A DNA stretch of 64,000 nucleotides from Rhodospirillaceae bacterium (lineage in GTDB: Bacteria > Pseudomonadota > Alphaproteobacteria > Rhodospirillales > Rhodospirillaceae), in assembly GCA_002737725.1 (NCBI GenBank), contig NSIP01000004.1, positions 124,001 through 188,000 of the forward strand, written 5' to 3'. The notes under the pieces are model-generated. The model was not told where the DNA came from and ran no database searches. It worked only from the letters and a program-made list of their open reading frames with translations. Shown here one piece after another: positions 1 through 8,467 of the stretch. Position 1 is the first letter of the stretch, and every line of letters begins with the position of its first letter. The position numbers and the translations under genes are program-made.

Positions 1-795
1 ACGAAGCGAGGGACATCGTTCGCGCACAAACTGGTCATAGCTGCTCCACATCACTTCGAAGCTGCCGAGTTCGCCACCAAGTGTGGATTCCAGATGCCCA
101 AGGAAAGCCACGACATCATCGAACTTGTCGATCCCTGCAAACGCTGTATTTACGCTTTTCGGCTTGGCGCGCAGACGACAGACGGCGCGGGTCACAAGGC
201 CAAGCGTACCCTCGCTGCCGATGAACATATGCTTGAGATCATAGCCCGCGTTGTTCTTCAGCATCTTATTCATCGATGAGATAATCGTTCCATCTGCGAG
301 CACAACTTCCAGTCCCAGCACACTCTCACGCATCATGCCGTAACGAATGACCCGCACACCACCCGCATTCGTCGAAATCACACCACCCATTGTGGCCGAG
401 CCACGTGCGCCCAAGTCGAGCGGCAGCATAAAGCCCCGCGCTTCGCAGTATTCATGAGCGGTTTGCAAAATCACACCCGCCTGTACAGTCAAGGTCCGCC
501 CATCGGCGTCAAACTCTTCGATTTTGATCATGCGCTCAAGCGAGAGCACCACCTCGCCGCCCAAAGGCACGCCGCCGCCCACCAGCCCGCTCATTCCCCC
601 TTGCGGGACAATCGCCTGACCTCTCGCATGGCAAAGTTTCAGAATTTCTGAAACTTCAGCCGTGGACTTTGGCCGCAGCACACACAGCGGCGTTCCAGCC
701 ACGCCATGCCCTCGTGCATTGAGATAGCGCGGACCAATATCAGTACCGGTCAGAAGTCCGGCCACATCAACTATTCGCTCCAGAGCGTCGATCAT
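1..795 (-). CDS. FAD-linked oxidase, GlcD/D-2-hydroxyacid dehydrogenase type (partial, 3' end outside window)
   Basis: The first 265 codons of a flavoprotein of the FAD-binding PCMH family, which oxidises 2-hydroxy acids such as D-lactate, glycolate or D-2-hydroxyglutarate. Visible in sequence: the FAD pyrophosphate loop PQGGMSGLVGG at residues 64-74, GGVISTNAGG at 137-146, and the segment NNAGYDLKHMFIGSEGTLG at about 181-199. These are hallmarks of the GlcD/D2HGDH subgroup. The substrate-binding C-terminal half lies beyond the left edge. The ATG shares an ATGA overlap with the stop of the SnoaL-like gene upstream, which supports this start and translational coupling. It is the last visible gene of the minus-strand run nitrilase-like, YdhR-like, SnoaL-like, oxidase. 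The substrate cannot be told from what is visible. Confidence 0.88.
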   Translation of the reverse strand, partial: MIDALERIVDVAGLLTGTDIGPRYLNARGHGVAGTPLCVLRPKSTAEVSEILKLCHARGQAIVPQGGMSGLVGGGVPLGGEVVLSLERMIKIEEFDADGRTLTVQAGVILQTAHEYCEARGFMLPLDLGARGSATMGGVISTNAGGVRVIRYGMMRESVLGLEVVLADGTIISSMNKMLKNNAGYDLKHMFIGSEGTLGLVTRAVCRLRAKPKSVNTAFAGIDKFDDVVAFLGHLESTLGGELGSFEVMWSSYDQFVRERCPSLR

Positions 796-1157
796 TTTTT
801 AAACTCGGCCAAATCGTTCCAAACTTCCTGGTCTACGATTTTGCCGCCCATGATGTCGAAGCGATCGAGGAACCTGACATTTGCAATCGGTGAACCGTCA
901 AGCGCCTCGCCATTAAGCATACCCAAGCAGTAGACTGTAATTACGCCACTGCGCTCGGTTTCATCAAAGTTGTGATAGGTTTTGCGAATAAATTTATAAC
1001 GCCCCTTCGACCAAGCCACCACCTCCTCCAGGCTTTTGAATTTGGCATTCCCCGGAAACGTCATGATGGTTCCCGGCGCCAAGAATGCCGAGGCCTTGGC
1101 TAAATCGCGCTGCTCCATCGTTGTGAGGAACGAAACGACTAAGTCCTTGCCTGACAT
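792..1157 (-). CDS. SnoaL-like / NTF2-fold protein
   Basis: A 121-residue protein with the length and layout of the SnoaL-like (nuclear transport factor 2 family) fold: an N-terminal helix pair (EQRDLAKASAFL), a strand with the typical FPGN segment, and a C-terminal stretch (NVRFLDRFDIMGGKIVDQEVW) that matches the beta-sheet part of the family. Members are isomerases, cyclases or small-molecule binders, and the sequence does not say which. A related protein is encoded at 12140-12514. Its stop overlaps the start of the FAD oxidase gene by ATGA and it follows the broken YdhR-like gene by a few bases, so it is probably part of one operon. Confidence 0.8.
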   Translation of the reverse strand: MSGKDLVVSFLTTMEQRDLAKASAFLAPGTIMTFPGNAKFKSLEEVVAWSKGRYKFIRKTYHNFDETERSGVITVYCLGMLNGEALDGSPIANVRFLDRFDIMGGKIVDQEVWNDLAEFKK

Positions 1158-1162
1158 GCGCC

Positions 1163-1516
1163 CTACTCCGCCGCCTGCAATTTTGCCGACGCCCTTAATT
1201 CTGGCGAAATGGTAATCGTACCTTGCGTGTTATCCACCACGCACGGCGCGTCAAAATATTCGACACGTAAGTCAGAGCCGTAGGTATCGGTCATGAATTT
1301 TTCCCACTCAGCCGTAAAGTGCACCTTCGCATCGCCCATGGTCTCAAACTCGTATGCACCGCCCGCCCGTTTACCTGGCTCGCCAATGCAATACTTACGC
1401 AAGAGGTCTGGGATTTACTGATAGTTCGGCGCGGTGCCTTCATACAACTCTAAGCGAGCAACGGCTGGCATCGCCTCTTTGAGATAGGGGGTAAAAGTCA
1501 CAAGCGCGAAAATCAT
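1163..1516 (-). pseudogene. YdhR-like monooxygenase with an in-frame TAA at codon 34
   Basis: From the ATG at 1516 the frame reads MIFALVTFTPYLKE...TAPNYQ, then a TAA (1415-1417), then continues in the same frame as IPDLLRKYCIGEPGKRAGGAY... to the stop at 1163, 117 sense codons in all. The two halves together look like the small dimeric alpha-beta barrel family of putative YdhR-type monooxygenases, where 'Y..IPGLLRKYY' and 'GGAYEFET...A..' are typical. The stop sits where the family usually has a glycine or similar residue, so one or two base changes explain it. The 3' part could restart at a TTG at 1402, but that would lack the first beta strand. Either a recent nonsense mutation or a sequencing error. 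The flanking genes are intact. Confidence 0.7.
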
Positions 1517-1528
1517 GTTCGATTCCCC

Positions 1529-2629
1529 TTACAATATTCCGTCAAGCTTCATACGCTCGATTGCAGCTTGTTGGCGTTGCAAAAAGAACGCGCGATCTGG
1601 CACTTTCACTTTTCCATTTTCGACAAAAGTATTGGGGGCACTAAAGGTTTTCCCTGCGTAACTTGCGGCGTACAGTTCGAGCGGCTGGCGCGACAACAGG
1701 TTGGTCATTCCTGGCGATGCGCGATATTTGCGCATCGAACTCATGTCAAGAATGGCATTGGCGCAGAACGTTTCACCCGTATAGGCCTCGCCCAAGACAT
1801 TGCCCTTGTAATCGACAACCTTCGACATGCCACCGGTTGATTCAGGTGGGAGCGGCGTTCCAACAATACGCGCCGTATTGGCAGACACCACAAAGCACAC
1901 GTTTTCGATAGCGCGGGCACGTCGACCAATTTCCTTTGGCGTTAAGCCAGGCGCGGCAACTTCCGACGTGGAGTGGCAAATGATCTCGGCACCGCGCAGC
2001 GCCATGGCACGGGCGATTTCGGGGTAAAGAATCTCCTCGGATGCAACACACGCGAGATTGCCGATTTCAGTGCGCGCCACGGGGAATACGCCGTCAAGAC
2101 CATAAGCTTCCAAGTATTGATCCCACACATCAAAGGGCGTGGGCGCAAATAATGAAATCAGCCGGCGGTAACGCAAAACCACGTTCCCATTCGGACCAAT
2201 AATAAAACAGCACTGGAAGTAAAGATCGGGAAACTTCGGGTCGTTTTCGTAGACGTTGCCGGAGATGTAGCACTTTAGCGCCTGAGCGACGGCACCCAAG
2301 GCCTCGTACTCTTTCCCATCGATATCGATGCACCCGATTTCTTTCCATTTCGGAATAGGCTCGCCCATCGGAAAGCTCGAGAGAAAGTATTCAGGCAATA
2401 CGACAAGTTTTGTGTCGGTCCCGTTAAAACCCTTGGTAAAATTATTGGCACTGGCGATATTGCCTTTCAACTTGGCAACGGTTGCCAGCATTTGAGCGTG
2501 TGCGTCCTCTTTGCTTTTACCATTGACGGCGACGCATTCCACTTGCAACGCCAGCGCTGTAAATGTCGTAATCGGGGTTGCATCTGTCGATATTAACTTT
2601 GAAGACTCCGCCGCATGGGCACTATTCAT
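1529..2629 (-). CDS. Nitrilase-fold protein with replaced catalytic Cys and Lys
   Basis: A 366-residue carbon-nitrogen hydrolase superfamily protein. The glutamate of the triad is present (VVLPEYF, E80). The catalytic lysine position reads YRR (R156) where amidases have YRK. The nucleophile position reads ASEEILYPE, so Ser197 aligns with the Cys of CxxxxYPE, and the nearest Cys (194) is three residues upstream. Later family segments (RGAEIICHSTSE, RARAIENVCFVVSAN) are kept. By family knowledge, loss of Cys and Lys should abolish ordinary amidase or nitrilase chemistry, so this may be a pseudoenzyme or an altered activity. I chose the ATG at 2629; a longer frame starts at a TTG at 2695 and would add a weakly signal-like leader. 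It begins the run followed by YdhR-like, SnoaL-like and FAD oxidase genes. Confidence 0.78.
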   Translation of the reverse strand: MNSAHAAESSKLISTDATPITTFTALALQVECVAVNGKSKEDAHAQMLATVAKLKGNIASANNFTKGFNGTDTKLVVLPEYFLSSFPMGEPIPKWKEIGCIDIDGKEYEALGAVAQALKCYISGNVYENDPKFPDLYFQCCFIIGPNGNVVLRYRRLISLFAPTPFDVWDQYLEAYGLDGVFPVARTEIGNLACVASEEILYPEIARAMALRGAEIICHSTSEVAAPGLTPKEIGRRARAIENVCFVVSANTARIVGTPLPPESTGGMSKVVDYKGNVLGEAYTGETFCANAILDMSSMRKYRASPGMTNLLSRQPLELYAASYAGKTFSAPNTFVENGKVKVPDRAFFLQRQQAAIERMKLDGIL

Positions 2630-2734
2630 CAGGAAAACCTGCCAAAAATAAGCCCGCATCAAACTCGTGCGGACAACAAGCATTCGGTGTAACAATATGC
2701 CGAGAAAGCAGCAATGGCCTAGGGTGGTTCACCT

Positions 2735-3427
2735 ATGGAAAAACGCATAGAAATATCGGCGGGATTTAACCGGCCCGGACAGTCTGCCCCCCGGACTGGC
2801 AGTAAAATACGCATGATCACGGCCATTTTTGGATTATTCGTTGCCATCATCGCCGCGACCCAACTCATTGCCCGTAAAGACGATGAAAGTGTTCGGGCCG
2901 CACGCGTCACAGACTGCGATAGGCTTGCTGCTCACCCCTCTGATACGCAAAAGCTTGCCCCCGGAGTTGTTCAAGCTGAGGTCGACATACCGACGGCTAG
3001 AAAAGCTTGCCAGAATGCCCACGACCAGAGCCCCAATGATGGAAGGATTTTATATCAACTGGGGCGAACCTATTTTTACAACAAGGATTTTGAAAAGGGC
3101 ATCGCCTACTTTCGACTCTCCGATGCCGCTGAGTATGCCCAGGGCCAGTTCGTGCTTGGCCTCATCTTGGTGCAAGGTAACGGGGCTGAGCCCGATACCT
3201 GTACAGGCGGCGCGCTGTGGATCAAGGCCGCACGCCAGAGGCACATATACTCTAAAATCTTCCTCGCCAATAACTGGCTTGATGGCATGTTCGCCGAGTG
3301 CAAGTTCAACATCACCGAGCAGGAAATTGAAGGCATGGTTTCAGCAGCAGAAGAACTAGCCGACACGTCCACACAGCATGAAGATGTGGACACCATGCGC
3401 AAAAACTGGGAAAGCCGGAAGCGATAA
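2735..3427 (+). CDS. Membrane-anchored Sel1/TPR-like repeat protein
   Basis: A 230-residue protein with one hydrophobic segment (about residues 27-46, MITAIFGLFVAIIAATQL) that would anchor it in the inner membrane, followed by a periplasmic domain. The segment YQLGRTYFYNKDFEKGIAYF at about 106-125 and the following AEYAQGQFVLGLILVQGNG are tetratricopeptide/Sel1-like helical repeats, which mediate protein-protein contacts. Several cysteines (61, 92, 155, 188 region) could form disulphides. It is divergent from the nitrilase-like gene. An internal ATG at residue 27 would start right at the membrane segment and cannot be excluded. Partner unknown. Confidence 0.7.
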   Translation: MEKRIEISAGFNRPGQSAPRTGSKIRMITAIFGLFVAIIAATQLIARKDDESVRAARVTDCDRLAAHPSDTQKLAPGVVQAEVDIPTARKACQNAHDQSPNDGRILYQLGRTYFYNKDFEKGIAYFRLSDAAEYAQGQFVLGLILVQGNGAEPDTCTGGALWIKAARQRHIYSKIFLANNWLDGMFAECKFNITEQEIEGMVSAAEELADTSTQHEDVDTMRKNWESRKR

Positions 3428-3550
3428 GAATTCGTCGTCAATACCCCAGAAACATAAAATCGAGCGTATGAGTGGAACGACAATGCGCGTCTTGAGTCTG
3501 TTATTCAAACGTTCCGCTTGAACGTCAAGAAGCTGTGACTACATTATCGC

Positions 3551-4021
3551 TTACGCCGTCCGCGTTGCGCCAACGACACAGACCATAATCAGGCAAGACA
3601 ACGCACCCCGGTTTTCCCACGCATGCATGTTGCCGGTCTGCACCACACTATCGCCGGGCTTCAGCAAGAGTTCGGTGGTCTCCAGGCCAAGGGTGAGTTG
3701 GCCTTTGATGACGGCGATATAGTCGACCGTGTCGCCTTTATGCAATGGGATCTTGATGCCCGGAGGAAGCTCAGCTGTATAAAACCGTGTTCCATTAAAC
3801 TGCTGGGGTATACGGCCCAGCCCTGGCTCGGTCACGTCGGATTTTGCTGGCACCGTCGTTGGAACGTCATCGGTTTGCCACAAGCGCACCATGCGACAGC
3901 CATTGAGAATGAGCACATCTGACGGTTCGTTGTCGGCCATGACAAAGGACTTGCCGTCTTTGTTAACCGACGTGAGCACACGGCGAACTTTTTCGGTGAA
4001 GGGTTTTTGCATGTCGACCAT
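3551..4021 (-). CDS. Single-domain cupin protein
   Basis: A 156-residue protein. The C-terminal half is a cupin barrel: PLHKGDTVDYIAVIKG at about 92-107 and a second motif with PGDSVVQTGNMHAWENRG at about 122-139 (His94, Asp100 and His133 as likely metal-site residues). Proteins of this shape bind a metal and small acids; the reaction is not predictable. The start at 4021 is chosen because CAGGAGAT lies at the right distance upstream. The same frame remains open further upstream, but that stretch overlaps the membrane protein gene in another frame. It is the last gene of a minus-strand unit with the membrane protein and the amine oxidase. Confidence 0.8.
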   Translation of the reverse strand: MVDMQKPFTEKVRRVLTSVNKDGKSFVMADNEPSDVLILNGCRMVRLWQTDDVPTTVPAKSDVTEPGLGRIPQQFNGTRFYTAELPPGIKIPLHKGDTVDYIAVIKGQLTLGLETTELLLKPGDSVVQTGNMHAWENRGALSCLIMVCVVGATRTA

Positions 4022-4055
4022 GACTATCTCCTGATCATTCGTTGGGGAGGCTAAT

Positions 4056-4454
4056 TTATCCGTGTCGCTGCCACAACCGCACACCAATATAAGCGGCAAG
4101 AACGGCAACAAATTGGTAGATCGGCAAAATGGCAAATGCCAACCCTGTTTGTGGGTCTGTATCGACCTCAATGAGAAACGCGTACCCATAGATTCCCAGA
4201 ACCGGTAGCCCAGCGAGGATTTGGACCACCACGAACACCCAAGCGACTTGCCCCTCAGCCTCGTGTGCAAAACGGTTTGCAACAGCGTATGGCCCCACCG
4301 CCCAAGCCGCGAGCACCGGCAAGAGAAGCAGCGAGGCCAGCAGATCGCTGCTTTGACGGTGATTGCCAAAAGGCCCTGCTGCCCAAAGCACGATGGCTAT
4401 AGTCAGCGCAATGGCGACTAAGCAAACGAGACTTGAAACGCGCGCTGGCATCAT
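4056..4454 (-). CDS. Four-helix integral membrane protein, unknown family
   Basis: A 132-residue hydrophobic protein with four probable transmembrane helices (about residues 7-27, 37-57, 70-93 and 103-125) and no recognisable catalytic motif. It begins 15 bases after the amine oxidase stop, and the cupin gene follows closely, so all three are likely co-transcribed. Its role is unknown. Position in the operon is the only hint of a link to the exported amine oxidase. Confidence 0.65.
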   Translation of the reverse strand: MMPARVSSLVCLVAIALTIAIVLWAAGPFGNHRQSSDLLASLLLLPVLAAWAVGPYAVANRFAHEAEGQVAWVFVVVQILAGLPVLGIYGYAFLIEVDTDPQTGLAFAILPIYQFVAVLAAYIGVRLWQRHG

Positions 4455-4468
4455 GGTGGCGTGGATAA

Positions 4469-5893
4469 CTAAATTTCCTGCAGCACTTCCTGCGTAGCGC
4501 GTTCGGCCGATTCCATTGCGCCCTCCATGCCACGGTTTGATAATCCGGTATGTTCACCCGCAAAGTGAATGCGGCCATGGGCCTTACCGACCTCAAGCAC
4601 AAAGTTCTTCACTTGGCCTGGCCCCCAAATGGCGTAGTCGCCACCCGCGAACGGATCGCGCACCCACGACTTAATGTAAGCCGCTTCCAGCTTACCCTTG
4701 GCAGCCGGACGGATGCGCTCAATCTCCGAGATCACCAGTTTCTTGCCGTCTTCGGGCGATAACTGATCGACGCGCGTCGCATTGAACCCACGGCACCACG
4801 CCGTTAGGGACGTGATCACGTTGGGGTCATCATCGAAGCGATTGACCATCACCCAGCCAGCAGCCGTGTCGGTCCACATGCTGGGCCCCTGCCCGTCGGC
4901 CTCCCAGAACTTGGCTTTGGGAACAATGTGCACCTGAGTCATGGGGAAGTAAGGCACGGTTTTAATGGCTGCGGTTTGCACTTCTGGCAAAACCGGGTCG
5001 AAGCGAATATAGCGCATCACTGGCATGGGCAGCGTGCACACCACATGCTTGCCTTTGTAGACAGTGCCATCTGCACAAACGACTTCCGCGCCTGATTTAT
5101 CGCTGCGAATACCGATGACTTTGCAATTGAGATGCACCTCATTCTTCAAAGCTTTGGCCATTGCATCAGTCAGCAAGGCATTACCGCCAACCACGGCCTT
5201 CAGCACGGGCGCAACCGCGCTCATAGTCTCAAACCATTTTTCTTGGAACATCATCATCAGCAATGACACATCATGTGACGATGTGCCGTAAGCAATGTTG
5301 GTATTGAAAAACAGATCGATCTGCGCGTCGGTGAACCCCAACTCTTTAAAAAAACCGTGGACTGGCAAGTCATGCTTGAAGAAGGCCGGGTCATACCAGT
5401 CGTCGGGATTTTTAAGCACTTGATGCTCGTGATACAACGCATCGGCCAATCCGAACGGCGGTGATTTTTTATACTTCTCGGGAAAAATATTCAGCGGTGA
5501 AGCGGCCCAATCTTTCATCGCGATGTGCTTGTCTTGCATATACAAGCCGGTGACGTTGAGCTTCGAACGCGGAATATAGTCGCGCAATTCAAGCTTCATG
5601 CGCTCGCACATATCAAAAATGCGGCCATAGCCGCCGCCAAATGTATTACCGCCCGCCTCTGGTTTGCCGGGCAAATCTTTGAGCGTGTACACGCGCCCGC
5701 CCACGCGATCACGGCCCTCAATGACTTGCACTGAGACGCCAGAGTCCTGCAAATCGATGGCGGCCTTGAGGCCCGAGAGCCCTGCCCCAATCACAATCAC
5801 ATCGGCGCTATTAGCTGCGCGCGCAGATTTGGCCACAACGCTACTTGCGGCAGCGACAGCGGCAGTGGTTTGTAAAAACGAACGGCGATCCAT
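4469..5893 (-). CDS. Tat-exported flavin amine oxidase (copy 1)
   Basis: A 474-residue flavoprotein of the monoamine oxidase/amino-acid oxidase family. A twin-arginine leader (MDRRSFLQTTAAVAAASS) is followed by the dinucleotide-binding VIGAGLSGL (about 34-42), the EGRDRVGGR motif (59-67) and, near the C-terminus, the FAD-contacting FAGEHTGLSNRGMEGAMESAERA. These enzymes oxidise amines, with FAD reoxidised by O2 or an acceptor. The leader implies a folded periplasmic enzyme. The start at 5893 puts RR at residues 3-4; the frame extends nine codons upstream to a start with no clear leader. It shares its architecture with the product of 6983-8431, so the two are paralogs separated by two genes. 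Substrate unknown. Confidence 0.9.
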   Translation of the reverse strand: MDRRSFLQTTAAVAAASSVVAKSARAANSADVIVIGAGLSGLKAAIDLQDSGVSVQVIEGRDRVGGRVYTLKDLPGKPEAGGNTFGGGYGRIFDMCERMKLELRDYIPRSKLNVTGLYMQDKHIAMKDWAASPLNIFPEKYKKSPPFGLADALYHEHQVLKNPDDWYDPAFFKHDLPVHGFFKELGFTDAQIDLFFNTNIAYGTSSHDVSLLMMMFQEKWFETMSAVAPVLKAVVGGNALLTDAMAKALKNEVHLNCKVIGIRSDKSGAEVVCADGTVYKGKHVVCTLPMPVMRYIRFDPVLPEVQTAAIKTVPYFPMTQVHIVPKAKFWEADGQGPSMWTDTAAGWVMVNRFDDDPNVITSLTAWCRGFNATRVDQLSPEDGKKLVISEIERIRPAAKGKLEAAYIKSWVRDPFAGGDYAIWGPGQVKNFVLEVGKAHGRIHFAGEHTGLSNRGMEGAMESAERATQEVLQEI

Positions 5894-5971
5894 CGGACAA
5901 AGCCCCCCAGGGCGAAACAAGTGATTGCCGATTGTCAGTCGCTCCGACTCTGGAATCCAGGGTTTTTTCGC

Positions 5972-6640
5972 CTACCCGGCGTGAAGGATGCGGTATTTAG
6001 ACAGCAGGCGCTCAAATCCCGCGCTCAATGTGGATTCTAACTCAGGCTTGTTTTCCAGCTTCCCGAGCAGCAACCCTACAGCCTCAATCGTTGCCAAGCC
6101 GTCCTTGCGGGGTTCCTTGCGCAGTTTGCCATACCGTGATGGCCGTTTGGGCCCTAAAATGATACGTCGGCATTTCAGCAGCCACGCATTGCGCCACCAA
6201 ATGGCCTTAGCTTGGCTCCAGGTCCCGTCCAGCACAATGATGCCCTCAATGCCTCGCAGCATGGATTGTTGGTCGCTGAGCGCCTTGCCCTTTTTGTCCA
6301 CCAGCACCACGTCTTGGCCCGGCGCTTCGGTGGCCGCACTCGCTGAGCCTAAATACAATACGGCCCATTTTTTGGGGTCGGCATCCCGCCCCAATGCCTT
6401 GGCTAAATTGGGCCACGAGAGCCCCACCTTCATCACAGCATTCTTAAGGTACAGGGCTGTCAACCGCGCTGTACCCAGGTCAACATCCTGCTCCTGCGGG
6501 TGCTGCAAAATCAGCACCCCCACCTTATTGGCCATCGGAACCAGCCCCTCGCACATGCACAAAGCCAAAGGCTTTTGGCAATTGGGGCAAACAACGACTT
6601 CTTCAGGAATTTCGGGTGCGGTGGGGTTGGCTTTGGTCAT
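5972..6640 (-). CDS. tapT: DTW-domain tRNA-uridine aminocarboxypropyltransferase
   Basis: A 222-residue DTW-domain protein. The DxTW signature is visible as VLDGTWSQA (DGTW at 138-141), preceded by the QHPQE motif (46-50) and followed by RKEPRKDGLATIEAV (about 174-188). N-terminal cysteines CPNC (18-21) and CMC (28-30) form a probable zinc site. In E. coli the family member TapT (YfiP) transfers the 3-amino-3-carboxypropyl group of S-adenosylmethionine to uridine 47 of tRNA to give acp3U. This is a housekeeping gene sitting between the two amine oxidase genes, and nothing links it functionally to them. Confidence 0.88.
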   Translation of the reverse strand: MTKANPTAPEIPEEVVVCPNCQKPLALCMCEGLVPMANKVGVLILQHPQEQDVDLGTARLTALYLKNAVMKVGLSWPNLAKALGRDADPKKWAVLYLGSASAATEAPGQDVVLVDKKGKALSDQQSMLRGIEGIIVLDGTWSQAKAIWWRNAWLLKCRRIILGPKRPSRYGKLRKEPRKDGLATIEAVGLLLGKLENKPELESTLSAGFERLLSKYRILHAG

Positions 6641-6775
6641 GGCCTCGGCTTAAGGGATTTGGCCAAGCGCGGCAACCCATGCCTTCGCCGCGAAGGACAA
6701 TTTGCGACAAACTGCGACAAATGGGAGCCGCCCACGCGGGTATCGTCAAACCATCAACACATGATGGGGAACGCC

Positions 6776-6964
6776 ATGTCTCAGAACGAACTGCAAAAAC
6801 TACTTTACGCCGCGCTAGCGTCTGATTCAGAGAACGCGCGGCACAATGCACGGGACCAAGATTCACAGGCCGAGAACGCACCCACCGACCTCAGCTATTG
6901 CACTCCCGCCGAGATCATCGCCCACTATGATTTTAGGGCGCGGGCATCGAGTCAGCCGAGATAA
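6776..6964 (+). CDS. Small hypothetical protein (62 aa)
   Basis: A short open frame with a good ribosome binding site (GGGGAA, about 5 bases before the ATG). The product begins MSQNELQKLLYAALASDSEN and ends with an acidic, polar stretch (LSYCTPAEIIAHYDF). No signal peptide, membrane segment or known domain is visible. It lies between the DTW gene and the second amine oxidase gene and converges on the latter. It could be a real small gene or chance; the binding site is the main support. Confidence 0.4.
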   Translation: MSQNELQKLLYAALASDSENARHNARDQDSQAENAPTDLSYCTPAEIIAHYDFRARASSQPR

Positions 6965-6982
6965 GCAAACCGCGGCAACCAG

Positions 6983-8431
6983 CTAAAGCGCCTGCAGCAC
7001 TTCCTGCGCAGCGCGTTCGCCCGATTCCATCGCGCCTTCCATGCCACGGTTCGACAGCGCGGTATGCTCGCCGCAGAAGTGGACGTTGCCATGGGGTTTT
7101 GCGACGTGCTGGATGAAATCGCGCACTTGGCCCGGTTGCCAAATTGCCCAATCACCGCAGCTAAACGGATCGGTCTGCCAGCTTTTGAACCCACGCACTT
7201 CCAGCTTGCCTTTCGCTGAGGGGCGAATCGCTTCGACGCCCGCGATGATGGCCTTTTTGGCTTCGGCTTCGGGCATACGGTCGATTTGATCGGCCATCCA
7301 GCCGCGATGCCAAAGGGTAAAACTGGTGATCTCGTCAGGCTTTTGCCCGAATGGTTGGGCCATCATGTTGCCGACAATGCCGTCAGTCCATAGCCCCGGT
7401 TTCAAGCCGTCCTCAGTCCAGAATGGCTTTTTGGCTACGATGTGCGATTGCGTGAGTTTCTGCACACCCATGGTTTTGATCGCGCGGCCCTGCGCACCAG
7501 GCACCACCGGATCCATTTTCACATTGCGAAGTGCGGCAAAAGGAATCGAGCAGATGATTTTCTTAGCGCGATACACACTGCCATCCGCACAAGTGGCCTC
7601 GGCCATGTTGCCGTCGGAACGAATTCCAACAACCGCTTTCTTATAATGCACCTTGTCGCCCAGCGCCTTGGCCATGGCATTGGGAATGGATTGGTTGCCC
7701 CCCTTACCCGCATAGGTCGCGCGCGGCAAAATATCGCGCTGCATGTTGCCCCACGAGTAGGTGAACGCCACCATCAAGGACGACACATCGTGCGCCGAGG
7801 CGCCGTGCTCGCAGTTGATGTTGTAGGCCAACTCAATCGAGGCTTCGTCGAGGCCTTGGCTGAGGAACCAATCATGCATGGAAACATCGAGGCCGAAGCT
7901 TTTGGGGTCATACCAATCTTCGTAGTTTTTCCCCAAGGGGTTTTTGGTTGACATCAAAAGCGGCATAGGTTGCCAAGGCATCATCTTTTTCATGGGACCT
8001 TTGAAGGCATTACGCGGGTGGTCAGCCCATTCACTTTCTTTGATAACCTTACCATCAAGAACCAACTCGCGTTGGAAAATCAGCGGCGCGCGTTCGGCGA
8101 TGTTCATCAGCTCAACACCGAAACGTTGCGCGCTATCAATCATGCGGCCGTAACCAGCGCCGATACCGTTGCCGCCCGCTTCCGGGTTTCCAGGAATGTC
8201 AGTGAGCGACAGCACACGGCCACCTGCCCGGTTACGGCCTTCAATCACCTGCACCTTGGCCCCACCATCTTGTGCGTCATGTGCTGCGCGCAAACCTGAC
8301 AGCCCCGCGCCAATGATCAACACGTCGGACTCGGTGGCGGCACGCAATGGCTTGCTGATGAAACTCGATGCTGCGCCTGCGGCAGCAGCGGTTTGCAATA
8401 ATCCACGGCGACTGATGAAACGTGTACGCAT
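6983..8431 (-). CDS. Tat-exported flavin amine oxidase (copy 2)
   Basis: A 482-residue paralog of the 4469-5893 enzyme. Tat leader with SRRGLLQTAAAAGAASS at the N-terminus, VLIIGAGLSGLRAAHDAQDG for FAD binding, EGRNRAGGR shortly after, and the C-terminal FCGEHTALSNRGMEGAMESG for the flavin. The start at 8431 follows GGGGAGC at good spacing; an upstream ATG in frame (8491) would put the Tat motif 27 residues in. It is transcribed towards the small gene and away from the VOC gene, with an intergenic palindromic element in its promoter region. The same C-terminal sequence in both copies argues for a duplication before divergence in substrate range (inference). Confidence 0.9.
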   Translation of the reverse strand: MRTRFISRRGLLQTAAAAGAASSFISKPLRAATESDVLIIGAGLSGLRAAHDAQDGGAKVQVIEGRNRAGGRVLSLTDIPGNPEAGGNGIGAGYGRMIDSAQRFGVELMNIAERAPLIFQRELVLDGKVIKESEWADHPRNAFKGPMKKMMPWQPMPLLMSTKNPLGKNYEDWYDPKSFGLDVSMHDWFLSQGLDEASIELAYNINCEHGASAHDVSSLMVAFTYSWGNMQRDILPRATYAGKGGNQSIPNAMAKALGDKVHYKKAVVGIRSDGNMAEATCADGSVYRAKKIICSIPFAALRNVKMDPVVPGAQGRAIKTMGVQKLTQSHIVAKKPFWTEDGLKPGLWTDGIVGNMMAQPFGQKPDEITSFTLWHRGWMADQIDRMPEAEAKKAIIAGVEAIRPSAKGKLEVRGFKSWQTDPFSCGDWAIWQPGQVRDFIQHVAKPHGNVHFCGEHTALSNRGMEGAMESGERAAQEVLQAL

Positions 8432-8467
8432 TGAAAGCTCCCCTATCGCAGAAATCGAATTTCCAGG

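Noticed and set aside
5988-6653. Long open frame opposite the DTW gene
   Set aside because: It mirrors the coding strand of a well-supported gene and has no motif of its own.
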